Shown in pieces: positions 10,372-19,514 of a DNA stretch of 64,000 nt. The DNA lies in contig NZ_PJMQ01000001.1 of NCBI RefSeq assembly GCF_002846335.1, positions 5,939,844-6,003,843 on the forward strand, in the 5' to 3' direction. This stretch comes from Janthinobacterium sp. 61. GTDB lineage: Bacteria > Pseudomonadota > Gammaproteobacteria > Burkholderiales > Burkholderiaceae_D. Under the pieces are notes generated by a model. It was not told the origin of the DNA and ran no database searches. It saw nothing but the letters and a program-made list of their open reading frames with translations. Position 1 is the first letter of the stretch; the number at the start of each line of letters is the position of its first letter. The position numbers and the translations under genes are program-made.

Positions 10372-11298
10372 TCAGAGCCACACATCCTGATCCTGGCGGT
10401 GATCCGGAAAATAGGTCAGGTACTGAACCATGCGCGGCGCCGGGCCGCGGTTGGGCGTGGCGCAATGGGGCAGGGCCTGGTGCCAGATGATGAAATCACC
10501 GGCCATGCCTTCGACGGGCACGGGCCGCAAGTCTTCGATGGCCCATTCGCGCGGCTGGCGCCCCGGCGGCACTTGCCGCAGCCAGTTGGCCATGTGCCGC
10601 TGGAAGCCGGGCACGCAGTGAAAGGCGCCGTGCTGCGCGGGACAGTCGCTCAGGTACAGCATGCCTTGCAGCTTGAAGGGAATCGGCTGTTGCAGGCTGA
10701 CGTCCCAGTGCAGGGCGCTGCCAAGGAAGCGGTGCTGCGGCGTTTCCGGCGGATTGAAGCTCACCTTGTCGATGCTGGCGTAGATGCCGGCGCCGGCGCC
10801 GTATAGCTGCTGATAGGCGTGGCGTATGTGCGCGCTGTGGCGGTTTTCCTCGAGGGCAGGATGGTCGGAAAACTGCAGCATCAGGCCCCGTTTGCCCGGG
10901 TGCGGCTGGTACCACGATGCCGCATCATCCGGGCTGGCGCCCAGATAGTCCCAGATGGCCGCCTGGACGGCGGCGCAGTGCGCGCGCGGCACGACGCCGC
11001 GCAGCACCAGATAGCCGTGCTCCTCGAAATGGCGCAGCTCGGCGGCGGACAGCACGTCCTGATGGGGACTGGCGGCGTGTGCCGGGCGTGGGCGCGTGCG
11101 CGCGGCGATCCAGTCTGTGTAGGCCTGCAGGGTCGGTCGTTGCTGATACAGGAAGTGCAGCGTGTCTTCCATCGAAATGCCGCGCGCGTACAGGGCCTTG
11201 ATATCCAGGTGGTCGCGCGCCAGTGCGCCGCTGCCGGTGGCGCCGCCGTGTCCCGTGCAGCGCTGCCATAAATCGTGCAGGTGAGGCCAGTCGTCCAT
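10372..11298 (-). CDS. Phytanoyl-CoA dioxygenase (PhyH) family oxygenase
   Basis: A 308-residue Fe(II)/2-oxoglutarate-dependent oxygenase. The metal ligands are visible as H197-x-D199 (ALHWDVS) and a distal His in WHQALPHCATPN (H278 likely). An Arg that could bind 2-oxoglutarate follows (APRMVQY). I start at MDDWPHLHDL (ATG at 11298); the longer frame runs back into the regulator gene. It lies 25 bp downstream of the PrpR-like activator on the same strand, so co-transcription is likely. Substrate unknown. Confidence 0.85.
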   Translation of the reverse strand: MDDWPHLHDLWQRCTGHGGATGSGALARDHLDIKALYARGISMEDTLHFLYQQRPTLQAYTDWIAARTRPRPAHAASPHQDVLSAAELRHFEEHGYLVLRGVVPRAHCAAVQAAIWDYLGASPDDAASWYQPHPGKRGLMLQFSDHPALEENRHSAHIRHAYQQLYGAGAGIYASIDKVSFNPPETPQHRFLGSALHWDVSLQQPIPFKLQGMLYLSDCPAQHGAFHCVPGFQRHMANWLRQVPPGRQPREWAIEDLRPVPVEGMAGDFIIWHQALPHCATPNRGPAPRMVQYLTYFPDHRQDQDVWL

Positions 11299-11323
11299 GG
11301 TGTTTTGGGTAGGGTTGAAAAAA

Positions 11324-12949
11324 TCAGCCGGCGCGCAGGCGGCGCCACAGGGTGGTGCGGCTGATGCCCAGGTAGCTTGCGGCCGCATCGCGGCGCCCGC
11401 CGAAGCGCGCCAGCACGGCGCTGGCGCTTTCTTCCTCGCGCTGCTGTGCAACGGCGGCAGCCGGCGCCGGCAAAGCCGTGGCCGGGCTGGCGCCTTGCGC
11501 CAACTCCGGCGCCACACCCAGCACGAAGGCGGGCGTGAGCGCCTGCAGCGGTTCGGCGGCCAGGAACAGCGCCAGGCGCTCGGCCAGGTTGCGCAGTTCG
11601 CGCACGTTGCCGGGCCAGTCGTAGCGGCGCAGCAGCGGCGCGCAGGCGACGATTTCCGCGTGCAGGTTGGGGTGCGGGCGGGCGCCCAGCGCGGCCAGCG
11701 CGTTCTTCAGCGACCATTCGGCCAGGCCTGGAATATCGCTGGCACGTTCGCGCAAGGCGGGCAAATGCAGGCGCAGCACGGCCAGGCGGTAGAACAGGTC
11801 GGCGCGGAAGCGTCCTTCGCGAATGCGCTGCTCCAGGTCGCAGTGGGTGGCGCTGATGATACGCACATTGATGGCGATGGGCCGCGTGCCGCCCACGCGC
11901 ACCACTTCGCGCTCTTCCAGCACACGCAGCAAGCGCGTTTGCAGGGGGAGCGGCATTTCGCCGATTTCATCGAGGAAGAGCGTGCCATGGTTGGCCGCCT
12001 CGAACAGGCCCGCATGGCCGCCCCGGCGTGCGCCCGTAAAGGCCCCATCCTCGTGGCCGAACAGCTCCGATTCGAGCAAGGACTCGGCGATGGCGCCGCA
12101 ATTGATGGCGATGAAGGGCCGGTTCGCGCCCAGGCTGCGCGGGCTTTCGCGGTGGATGGCCTGCGCCACCAGTTCCTTGCCGCTGCCCGTTTCGCCCTGG
12201 ATCAGCACCGTCGCCGGCGAGCGGGCGTACAGTACCACCGACTGGCGCAGCGTTTCCATCGCTTCCGATTCGCCGCGCAAATCGTGCAGGCCATGCCGCG
12301 CGCGCAAAGTGTCGGCCACCACAGGGCGCCTCCCGCGGTTCGATTCGATCTGGGTCAGGCGCGCCAGTTCCAGCGCGTCGTCGAAGGCGCGGCGGATGGC
12401 CGTGGCCGAATACACGAAGACGGCGGCCAGTCCCGCCTCCTCGGCCAGGTCGGTGACGAGGCCCGCGCCGACGACGGCCTTGACGCCGGCTGCCTTCAGT
12501 TCGTTGATCTGCGCGCGCGCATCTTCCTCGGTGGCATAGGTGCGCTGGGCAATCTGGAAGCCGAAGGTGGCGGCAAATTCGGCCAGTTCCGGCATCGGAT
12601 CCTGGTAGGTGACCACGCCGATGTCCGGCGAGATGCGCCGCGCGCGCGCCAGCGCCTGCATCACGTCGTAGCCGCTGGCCTTGGCGATGATGACGGGTAC
12701 CGACAGCCGGCCTTTCAGGTAGGCACCGTTCGAACCGGCCGCGATGACGGCGTCGCAGCGCTCGGTGGCCATGCGTTCGCGGATGTGGCGCACGGCGTCG
12801 TCGAAGCCCAGGTTGATCGGTTCAATCGTCGCCAGGTCGTCGTATTCGAGCGTGATGTCGCGGAACAGGTCGAACAAACGCGAGACGGATACGGTCCAGA
12901 TGACGGGTTTGTCTCGGTGGTCGAGCGGAGGTTGGGGAGGGCGGCGCAT
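11324..12949 (-). CDS. PrpR-like sigma-54-dependent transcriptional activator
   Basis: A 541-residue enhancer-binding protein. The N-terminal PrpR_N-type sensor domain covers about 15-205 ([23 protein letters not shown]). The AAA+ domain has Walker A GETGSGKE (252-259), the sigma-54 contact loop GAFTGA (302-307) and Walker [12 protein letters not shown] Fis-type HTH ends the protein ([16 protein letters not shown]). Classical PrpR senses 2-methylcitrate and activates prpBCD. No methylcitrate-cycle gene is visible here, only the PhyH-family oxygenase just downstream, so I do not assign the prpR symbol. Confidence 0.88.
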   Translation of the reverse strand: MRRPPQPPLDHRDKPVIWTVSVSRLFDLFRDITLEYDDLATIEPINLGFDDAVRHIRERMATERCDAVIAAGSNGAYLKGRLSVPVIIAKASGYDVMQALARARRISPDIGVVTYQDPMPELAEFAATFGFQIAQRTYATEEDARAQINELKAAGVKAVVGAGLVTDLAEEAGLAAVFVYSATAIRRAFDDALELARLTQIESNRGRRPVVADTLRARHGLHDLRGESEAMETLRQSVVLYARSPATVLIQGETGSGKELVAQAIHRESPRSLGANRPFIAINCGAIAESLLESELFGHEDGAFTGARRGGHAGLFEAANHGTLFLDEIGEMPLPLQTRLLRVLEEREVVRVGGTRPIAINVRIISATHCDLEQRIREGRFRADLFYRLAVLRLHLPALRERASDIPGLAEWSLKNALAALGARPHPNLHAEIVACAPLLRRYDWPGNVRELRNLAERLALFLAAEPLQALTPAFVLGVAPELAQGASPATALPAPAAAVAQQREEESASAVLARFGGRRDAAASYLGISRTTLWRRLRAG

Positions 12950-12984
12950 GCTTTATTCTAAACGATTTGTTTCATTTTCTTGCC

Positions 12985-13015
12985 TTGCAACGGCTTTGCA
13001 ACGGGCGTGTTGCAA
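12985..13015. promoter_or_regulatory. Three TTGCAA hexamers upstream of the PrpR-like gene
   Basis: The self-complementary hexamer TTGCAA occurs at 12985-12990, 12996-13001 and 13010-13015. The first two sit inside a direct repeat TTGCAACGG. They lie 36-66 bp upstream of the activator start, in the divergent region shared with the GGDEF/EAL gene. This arrangement fits binding sites of the local regulator; the assignment is inference. Confidence 0.35.
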
Positions 13016-13151
13016 GTGGTCTGTGGCGTTTCAGATATTGCCAATAAGGAATATGAAAAAACCGCCGGAAACTGGTTTATGATCTAACAGCACCATGATG
13101 CTTGGAAGATTGTTTTACCCAGGCGTATGTTCACTTTGCCTTTAACCATCC

Positions 13152-16100
13152 ATGGCGTCCATGAACCGAGTGCCGACCAGTCCCGATTTCATCGCCGATG
13201 CCTTGCAACTCATCGCCTTGCCCGCCTGCGCCTGCGATGCCTGCGGCATGGTGGTCGCGGTGAATGGCGCCTTGAATGCCTTGCTGGGCAAGGATGTGTC
13301 GGGCCGGCTGCTGGCCGACTGTTTTACGGACGCCTACCGCGCGTCGAGCACCAGCATGCTGCGTGGCGCGCTGGGTGCGGCCGGGCGCGAGCGGCACTGG
13401 GACAGCAGCCTGGAGGGAATGGGTGCCGCCATCGCCGTGCAGGTATGGGCCAAGCCGTTGCCGGTGGGCGATGGCTTGCCGGGCGCGACTCTGGTGTTTG
13501 CCGACATCAGCGTGCAGCAGCGTGACCAGCAAGCCTTGCGCAAGACCTTGCTGGAGCAACAGGCCATCCTGGAAAGCGCGGCCGTCGGCATCGTGTTTTC
13601 CAGGGGCGGCTTCATCGAGGAGTGCAATATCCGCGCCGCCGAGATGCTCGGCTATGCGCGCCACCAGTTGACTGGCATGCCGGGCGCGGTGCTGTACCGC
13701 TCCGCCGAGCATTGCCGCATCCTGGGGCTGGAAGCGGCGCCGCTGCTCTCCAAGGGCAAGCCCTACCGCACGGAACTGGAATTGCGGCGCCAGGATGGCT
13801 CGCTGTTCTGGAGCCGTCTGCACGGGCGCGCCGTCGATCCCTTGAATACGCATGACGGTACCGTATGGATTATCGAGGACATCAGCGACCATCGGCGTGA
13901 TGAAGACCAGTTGCGCCGCGCCATGCTGGAAATGCAGGCCGTGATGGATAACGCGCCGCTGGCCATCGGTTTTCAGCGCGAGAAAGGCGTGCTGCGCTAC
14001 AACCGGCGCTTTGCCGAATGCTTCGGCTTTGATGGCGACAGCGGCGTGGGCCTGGCCGTCGCCGACCTTTACCCGTCGCGCGCGGCTTACGAGAACGTGG
14101 TGCGGCAAGCGTCGCCCCTGCTGCGGCGCGGCCAGCCGTTCCAGGGCGAGATGGAAATGCGCCGCCGCGACGGCTCCACATTCTGGGCGCTGGCGTATGG
14201 CTATGTACTGAACCCCGAGAGCCAGACCGACCGCGGCTTGCGCGACACGATCTGGCTGTTCGACGACCGCAGTGCGCAGAAGGCTGCAGAGGAGGCCACG
14301 CGCCAGCTGATGCTGGAGCAGCAGGCCATCCTCGACAATGCCTCCGTCGGCATCCTGTTTTCGCGTTCGCGCCTGGTCCTGCGCTGCAATCCCCGCTTCG
14401 CCGAAATGTTCGGCTACGCGCAGGAGGAGATGACGGGCTTGCCCGCTGCCGCGCTGTTTCCCTCGCCTGCCGCCTACGAGGAGTTTGGCGCGCAAGCCAC
14501 GCCGCTGCTGGGGCAGGGCTTGCCGTACGAACGGGATGAAGCGCTGTTCCGCCGCCGCGATGGCAAGCTGTTCTGGTGCCGCATCCGCGCCAAGGCCGTC
14601 GACCAGGCGCACAGCGAGAAGGGCACGATCTGGATACTCGAAGACGTCACGGACAGCCGCCAGGCGCAGATGGAGGTCGCGGCCATCATGACGAATGCCT
14701 CGGTGAGCATCCTGTATACCAAGAACCGCCTGATCACGCGCTACAACCTGGGCTTTGCCGCGATGTTCGGCTACAGCGGCGACGAGGCGCTGGGTTTGCC
14801 CGGACGCGCGCTGTACGTGTCGCAGCAGTCCTACGACTTGCTGGGCGCGGCGGCCTTTCCCTTCCTGTCGGTGGCCAAGCCGTTCCAGACGGAAGTGGAA
14901 ATGATACGCCGCGACGGCAGCACCTTGTGGGCGCAGCTGATCGCCTACGTCGTCAATCCGGACGATCCCGCCGCCGGCACCATCTGGATCATCGAGGACC
15001 GCACGGAAGCCAAGCGCGCCGAAGAATCCTTGCGCAATGCGCTGCTGGAAAACCAGGCCATCCTCGACAGCGCCGTGCTGGGCATCTCGGTGGTGGAGGG
15101 CGGCTACAATTTGCGCGCCAACAGCAAGATGGAAGAGCTTTTCGGCTATGGTCCCGGCGAGATCAACGGCCTGTCGGTGCAGGCCCTGTATCCGGACGTG
15201 GCCGCGTGGAAGACGGCACGCGGCGAGACGGCGCGCGACTTTGCGGCTGGCAGGGTGCACATGTCGGAGTACCAGCTGGTGCGCAAGGATGGAAGCCGTT
15301 TCTGGGCGCGGCTGTCCGGCCGGCCGTTTGACCTGGCGCATGCGCACGGTCGCTCGGTGTGGCTGGTCGACGATGTGACGGCGCGCCGCGAGGCGGCCGA
15401 GGCGGTGCGCCACGCGCGCGACGAACTGGAGCTGCGCGTGCACGAACGCACGGCCGAACTGGCCGGCGCCAATCTGCTGCTGCAGGGCGAGATCGTCGAG
15501 CGGCGCCAGGCCGAGGCGCGCGTGCATCACATGGCCTACCATGACAACCTGACGGGTTTGCCGAACCGCGCGCTATTGTCGGACCGCCTGGAGCGGGCCA
15601 TGCTGGCCTCGCAGCGCTCCGGGCGCAAGCTGGCCGTGATGTTCATCGACCTGGACCGCTTCAAGACCATCAACGATTCGCTGGGCCACATGACGGGCGA
15701 TTTGCTGCTCAAGGAAGTGGCTGCCCGGCTGTGCCGCGCGGTGCGCGCCAGCGATACGGTGGCGCGTTTGGGCGGCGACGAATTCGTCGTGCTGGCGCCT
15801 GGCATCCGCGACAACGACGAGGCGGCGCGCGTGGCCGAGAAGATCATCGAGGCGCTGACGCCCGCTTTTCCGCTCGACGGCCATGTGCTGCATGTGACGC
15901 CGTCGATTGGCATCTGCTTGTATCCGGACGATGGCGGCGATGTCGACGCCCTGATGCGCCATGCCGATGCTGCCATGTACCACGCCAAGGGCAATGGCCG
16001 CAATAATTACCAGTTCTTCACGCAGACGATGAACCAGGCGGCGGCCCTGCACTTCGACCTGGAAAGCAGCTTGCGCACGGCGCTGGCACTGCAGCAGTTC

Positions 16101-16817
16101 GAACTGTTTTACCAGCCCATTATCGATATCGCCACGCGCCGCCTGCATGGCATGGAAGTACTGCTGCGCTGGCGCCGTCCCGGTCATGGCCTGGTGCTGC
16201 CTGACCGTTTCATTCCCATCATGGAGGAAAACGGCTTGATCGTGCCGGTGGGCGAATGGGTCATGCGCCAGGCATGCGAGCAAAGCATGGCCTGGCAGCG
16301 CCAAGGCTTGCAGCCCGTACCCCTGGCGGTAAACCTGTCGCCGCGCCAGTTCATGCACAAGGGCCTGGTGGCGGCCATCGGCGCCGTGGTGCGGGAAACG
16401 GGCATCGATCCGGCGCTGCTGGAATTCGAGATCACCGAGACGGCGCTGATGCAGCACGGCGAGCATACCCTGGAGATTTTACGGCAGATCAATGGCATGG
16501 GCCTGCGCCTGTCGATCGACGATTTCGGCACCGGCTATTCCAGCCTGGCCTACCTGAAGCGCTTCCCCGTGAAAAAGGTCAAGATCGACCGTGCCTTCAT
16601 CAAGGACCTGGAACACAGCGCGGAAGACCGCGCCATCGTGGCGGCCATCATCGCGCTGGCCGACAGCCTGCAATTGTCGACCGTGGCCGAGGGCGTGGAG
16701 ACGGAAGAGCAGTTCGCCCTGCTGCAGGTAAAAGGCTGCCGCTATGCGCAGGGCTATCTGTTTTCTGCGCCGGTACCGGCAGTCAATGCGCAGGTACTAT
16801 TGGAACGCGGGACATAA
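13152..16817 (+). CDS. Six-PAS GGDEF/EAL cyclic-di-GMP protein
   Basis: Predicted cytosolic protein of about 1,221 residues that makes and/or degrades c-di-GMP. No membrane helix is obvious. One degenerate PAS is followed by five tandem PAS units of about 125 residues, each opening with a near-identical linker (for example LLEQQAILDNASVGI) and closing with an IWIIED-like strand. GGDEF has an intact signature GGDEF near residue 874. The EAL domain reads EVL near 1002 but keeps NLSPRQF, EITETAL, DDFGTGYSS and EGVETEEQ, so phosphodiesterase residues are retained. The start is ambiguous: ATG at 13152 or 13161, neither with a clear ribosome site. Confidence 0.9.
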   Translation: MASMNRVPTSPDFIADALQLIALPACACDACGMVVAVNGALNALLGKDVSGRLLADCFTDAYRASSTSMLRGALGAAGRERHWDSSLEGMGAAIAVQVWAKPLPVGDGLPGATLVFADISVQQRDQQALRKTLLEQQAILESAAVGIVFSRGGFIEECNIRAAEMLGYARHQLTGMPGAVLYRSAEHCRILGLEAAPLLSKGKPYRTELELRRQDGSLFWSRLHGRAVDPLNTHDGTVWIIEDISDHRRDEDQLRRAMLEMQAVMDNAPLAIGFQREKGVLRYNRRFAECFGFDGDSGVGLAVADLYPSRAAYENVVRQASPLLRRGQPFQGEMEMRRRDGSTFWALAYGYVLNPESQTDRGLRDTIWLFDDRSAQKAAEEATRQLMLEQQAILDNASVGILFSRSRLVLRCNPRFAEMFGYAQEEMTGLPAAALFPSPAAYEEFGAQATPLLGQGLPYERDEALFRRRDGKLFWCRIRAKAVDQAHSEKGTIWILEDVTDSRQAQMEVAAIMTNASVSILYTKNRLITRYNLGFAAMFGYSGDEALGLPGRALYVSQQSYDLLGAAAFPFLSVAKPFQTEVEMIRRDGSTLWAQLIAYVVNPDDPAAGTIWIIEDRTEAKRAEESLRNALLENQAILDSAVLGISVVEGGYNLRANSKMEELFGYGPGEINGLSVQALYPDVAAWKTARGETARDFAAGRVHMSEYQLVRKDGSRFWARLSGRPFDLAHAHGRSVWLVDDVTARREAAEAVRHARDELELRVHERTAELAGANLLLQGEIVERRQAEARVHHMAYHDNLTGLPNRALLSDRLERAMLASQRSGRKLAVMFIDLDRFKTINDSLGHMTGDLLLKEVAARLCRAVRASDTVARLGGDEFVVLAPGIRDNDEAARVAEKIIEALTPAFPLDGHVLHVTPSIGICLYPDDGGDVDALMRHADAAMYHAKGNGRNNYQFFTQTMNQAAALHFDLESSLRTALALQQFELFYQPIIDIATRRLHGMEVLLRWRRPGHGLVLPDRFIPIMEENGLIVPVGEWVMRQACEQSMAWQRQGLQPVPLAVNLSPRQFMHKGLVAAIGAVVRETGIDPALLEFEITETALMQHGEHTLEILRQINGMGLRLSIDDFGTGYSSLAYLKRFPVKKVKIDRAFIKDLEHSAEDRAIVAAIIALADSLQLSTVAEGVETEEQFALLQVKGCRYAQGYLFSAPVPAVNAQVLLERGT

Positions 16818-16932
16818 GCTGCTGCGCGTCGGTATAGGTAGCCTGCGATGCTCACCGTGCTCGAGCACGGCTGCACCTCTCGGCAACATCTCCCTTCCGC
16901 TCGCGACGCTTCTGTCAGGCTTTCTTGATTGA

Positions 16933-16995
16933 TTAGTCGATGGTGGCGATGACGGGCGCATGGTCGGACGGCTGTTCCCATTTGCGTTGGTCCAC
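16933..16995 (-). pseudogene. Orphan 3'-end fragment of an exonuclease III gene
   Basis: Translated on minus, this stretch reads RKWEQPSDHAPVIATID then stop. It matches the C-terminus of the intact xth 84 bp away (RKWEQPSDHAPVVATID) with one residue changed and several synonymous differences. No further upstream homology is seen, so only about the last 18 codons survive. It is a relic of a diverged second xth copy, or of an earlier recombination at this locus. Confidence 0.75.
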
Positions 16996-17016
16996 CTTCG
17001 ATGATGCCCGCCTCGC

Positions 17017-17781
17017 TTAATCGATGGTGGCCACAACCGGTGCATGGTCGGACGGCTGCTCCCACTTGCGGGGCACGCGGTCGATCACGCAGGCGGTACA
17101 GCGGCCCGCCAGGGCTGGCGAGAGCAGGATATGGTCGATACGCAAGCCCTTGTTCAGGCGAAAACCCAGTTGGCGGTAATCCCACCAGCTGAACGTTTTT
17201 TCCGCCTGCTCGAACAGGCGGAAGGCGTCCGTCAGGCCGATGTCGAACAGGCGCTGCAGGGCGGCGCGTTCCTTGTCCGAGACCAGCACCTGGCCGGCCC
17301 AGGCGACGGGGTCGTGCACGTCGCGGTCATCGGGTGCGATATTGTAGTCGCCCACGACGGCCAGCTGCGGGTGCTGCAGCGCTTCTTCGGCCAGCCAGTC
17401 GTGCAGGGCGGACAGCCAGCCCAGCTTGTACTCGTATTTGTCCGAATCGACGCTCTGGCCGTTCGGCACATAGGCGCAGACGACGCGCACGCCACCGATA
17501 GTCGCGGCCAGGATGCGCTGCTGCGCATCTTCATAGAGGGGATTGTTCTTCACCACGTCGGTGATAGGCAACTTCGACAGGATGGCCACGCCGTTGTAGG
17601 TTTTCTGGCCGCTGAAGACCACCTGGTAACCGGCCGCCTCGATCTCGGCGACGGGGAACTTGTCATCCGTGAGCTTGGTCTCTTGCAAGCAGAGTATGTC
17701 GACCGGGTTGTCTGTCAGCCACTGCAGCACTTGCGGCAGGCGCACTTTGAGCGAGTTGACGTTCCAGGTGGCAATTTTCAT
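17017..17781 (-). CDS. xth: Exodeoxyribonuclease III
   Basis: A 254-residue AP endonuclease / 3'-5' exonuclease of base-excision repair. Signature blocks are MKIATWNVNSLKVRL, LCLQETK (metal-binding Glu), GVAILSK, GDYNIAPDDRDVHDP, LRIDHIL and the terminal SDHAPV with catalytic Asp-His. The ATG at 17781 gives the family N-terminus MKIATWNVNS; an in-frame ATG at 17799 adds MTANQI and lies wholly in phage-shared sequence. The phage attachment core covers the first codons, so everything upstream, including the promoter, is now phage DNA. The phage early-left operon reads toward this gene with no obvious terminator between. Confidence 0.96.
   Translation of the reverse strand: MKIATWNVNSLKVRLPQVLQWLTDNPVDILCLQETKLTDDKFPVAEIEAAGYQVVFSGQKTYNGVAILSKLPITDVVKNNPLYEDAQQRILAATIGGVRVVCAYVPNGQSVDSDKYEYKLGWLSALHDWLAEEALQHPQLAVVGDYNIAPDDRDVHDPVAWAGQVLVSDKERAALQRLFDIGLTDAFRLFEQAEKTFSWWDYRQLGFRLNKGLRIDHILLSPALAGRCTACVIDRVPRKWEQPSDHAPVVATID
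17765..17781. other. attL: attL: attachment core overlapping the first codons of xth
   Basis: From 17765 the sequence is identical to that from 56551 onward, while the base before differs and the flank to the left is xth-coding. The shared 17 bp up to the xth ATG (CAGGTGGCAATTTTCAT) encode MKIATW on minus, so the phage restores the gene start. The right limit of the core cannot be fixed because both copies continue identically into phage. Confidence 0.8.
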
Positions 17782-17842
17782 TATTTGATTTGCAGTCATG
17801 TTTTATGCGGGTTCTAAGGCTTCGTGTCTTGTAAAAATCGAT

Positions 17843-17866
17843 CTAGCTACAAATCTAGCTACAAAT
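17843..17866. repeat. Tandem CTAGCTACAAAT repeats, candidate integrase arm sites
   Basis: Two perfect head-to-tail 12-bp units lie 62 bp inside the left core boundary. The same pair occurs at 56408-56431 at the other end of the unit, in the same orientation. Position on both sides of the core is typical of arm-type binding sites for a tyrosine integrase. Confidence 0.6.
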
Positions 17867-17914
17867 CGTTGATGAGCCACTTTGGGGCGCTTCTTGCCGC
17901 ATCATACACGGCCT

Positions 17915-18115
17915 TTATTCGTCCGGCTTTCTTCCTCTCATGGCCAAAGCCAGGCTTTCCGACGTGATTCGGCTGGCGCCGATGCTGATCTTGACCAGGA
18001 CCAGCTGGCCGCGCGACACCATGCGGTACAGTGTGGCGCGGGATACCTCTAGGCGCTCCATGGCGCTGCTGATTTTGTACAGGCGTTGTTCGACAGGTTG
18101 TGGCGTAGTGTTCAT
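17915..18115 (-). CDS. AlpA-like helix-turn-helix protein, candidate excisionase/regulator
   Basis: A 66-residue small DNA-binding protein; the HTH reads AMERLEVSRATLYRMVSRGQ. It starts at ATG 18115, which overlaps the preceding gene by 4 bp; longer frames are shadows. It is the last gene of the early-left operon and the closest to the attachment site, so in the circular phage it lies across attP from the integrase. Small HTH proteins in this position often act as excisionases (inference). Confidence 0.75.
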   Translation of the reverse strand: MNTTPQPVEQRLYKISSAMERLEVSRATLYRMVSRGQLVLVKISIGASRITSESLALAMRGRKPDE

Positions 18116-18402
18116 GATGCGTTCTCCATTTGCAGGGTCTTTATAAGGTCGAGCTGGCGCGGGTCGCTGCGGTCCAGCACGTAGATGTAGGTCATACCGC
18201 CCGGCGAGCGGTCGTCGCAGTCCGGCTGGTCGTTGGCCACGGCCAGCGCTGCAGCGCTCGAGCACACGCCCACGGAGCGTTCGAACAGGCAGCCCTCGCA
18301 GCTGGGAGCGTTCGCTTCCTGCGCTTTGAAGCGCACGGCCGCCGGGTTGATCGGTTCGTCGCGCTCGCCACGCCACTTGTCGCTTGTGATGCATTTAGTC
18401 AT
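18112..18402 (-). CDS. Cysteine-rich early phage protein
   Basis: A 96-residue protein with several cysteines (CEGCLFERSVGVC) that could bind zinc, and a C-terminal YIYVLDRSDPRQLDLIK segment. It overlaps its neighbours on both sides by 4 bp, which supports expression. Function unknown; conserved position in an early operon suggests a host-takeover or DNA-metabolism accessory role. Confidence 0.7.
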   Translation of the reverse strand: MTKCITSDKWRGERDEPINPAAVRFKAQEANAPSCEGCLFERSVGVCSSAAALAVANDQPDCDDRSPGGMTYIYVLDRSDPRQLDLIKTLQMENAS

Positions 18403-19514
18403 GCTGCCACCTCAATTTCTGCAAAAAGTGTCGACTCCGCCTGGATGCGTTTGCGCGCGATCTCGGCGTAGGCCGGGTTCAGCTCGATACCGATGCAGTC
18501 GCGCTGCAGGCGGTCGGCGACAAGACCGGTGGTGCCAGCACCGAAAAACGGGTCCAGTACCACGCCGCCTGGCGGACAGCCTGCGCGAATGCAGTTTTCC
18601 GGCAGCTCAGGCGGGAACGTGGCAAAGTGCGCTTCGGCGAACGAATGCGTCGCCATAGTCCAGACGCTGCGTTTATTGCGGAAGCCGTCGGGGATAGAAT
18701 CTTCCCGATCCGGCCTGTGAGTGCCGACGGTTTGGCCAGGAATCGCCGCGGCCCGCTTGGAGTCCTTCCGCTTGAATGTATCGCGGGCAGAGACACGGCC
18801 TCGCCCTCTGTCTGCAGCGTCAGTGCCATGGCCGGATCCGACGCCACGACTGACAGCTTTCATTGGACCGTTGGTTTTTCCTGGGACGCGGGTGCTGCCT
18901 GCTTGATTTTCGATGTCCTGCGCAAGTCTGGACACGGTACTGGCCGTTACCGGCTCCCTGATCGCCTTGGCGTCGTAGAAATACTTCTCGCTTTTCGTCA
19001 GCAGAAAGATGTACTCATGGCTTTTTGTGCAACGATCACGCACTGACTCGGGCATGGGATTGGGCTTGCTCCAGACAATGTCCTGGCGCACCCACCAGCC
19101 GGCGTCCTGCAGCGCAATCGCGAGCCGGTGTGGCATCATGCAGAGGTCTTTCGGTTTGAACCCCTCCAGTTTTTTGCGGTTAGGCTGCGTATTGACCATG
19201 CCGCGGCGTATAAATCGCTCGCCTTGGTCGCCGCCACCTGGCGCGCGGCCAACGGTGCCCGAGCCGGTGGCATAGCTGTCGCCCATATTGATCCAGCATG
19301 TGCCGTCAGGGCGCAGCACACGGCGCACCTCTTCGAACACGCCGACCATGACCTCGATGAACTCGGCAGGCGATGCTTCTAGGCCGATCTGGCCATCGAC
19401 GCCGTAGTCGCGTAGCCCCCAGTATGGCGGGCTGGTAACGCAACAATGGACGGAGTCGGCGGCCAAGGTGCGCAGCTGTTCGCGCACGTCGCCGATAAGA
19501 ATTTTCACCGTCAT
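18399..19514 (-). CDS. Phage DNA adenine/cytosine-N4 methyltransferase
   Basis: A 371-residue S-adenosylmethionine-dependent methyltransferase of the beta-type order: catalytic motif SPPY at 28-31 (TSPPYWGLRDYG), then an AdoMet-binding FxGxG block near the C-terminus (LDPFFGAGTTG, about 320-330). SPPY is compatible with N6-adenine or N4-cytosine. The ATG at 19514 follows AAGGTGGC and overlaps the upstream 53-residue gene by 4 bp; an earlier in-frame ATG lacks these. No restriction partner is visible, so protection from host restriction is the likely role. Confidence 0.9.
   Translation of the reverse strand: MTVKILIGDVREQLRTLAADSVHCCVTSPPYWGLRDYGVDGQIGLEASPAEFIEVMVGVFEEVRRVLRPDGTCWINMGDSYATGSGTVGRAPGGGDQGERFIRRGMVNTQPNRKKLEGFKPKDLCMMPHRLAIALQDAGWWVRQDIVWSKPNPMPESVRDRCTKSHEYIFLLTKSEKYFYDAKAIREPVTASTVSRLAQDIENQAGSTRVPGKTNGPMKAVSRGVGSGHGTDAADRGRGRVSARDTFKRKDSKRAAAIPGQTVGTHRPDREDSIPDGFRNKRSVWTMATHSFAEAHFATFPPELPENCIRAGCPPGGVVLDPFFGAGTTGLVADRLQRDCIGIELNPAYAEIARKRIQAESTLFAEIEVAA

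Noticed and set aside
17765..17915. tRNA or tmRNA as the attachment target
   Set aside because: No cloverleaf or CCA end is seen around the core; the target reads as the start of xth.
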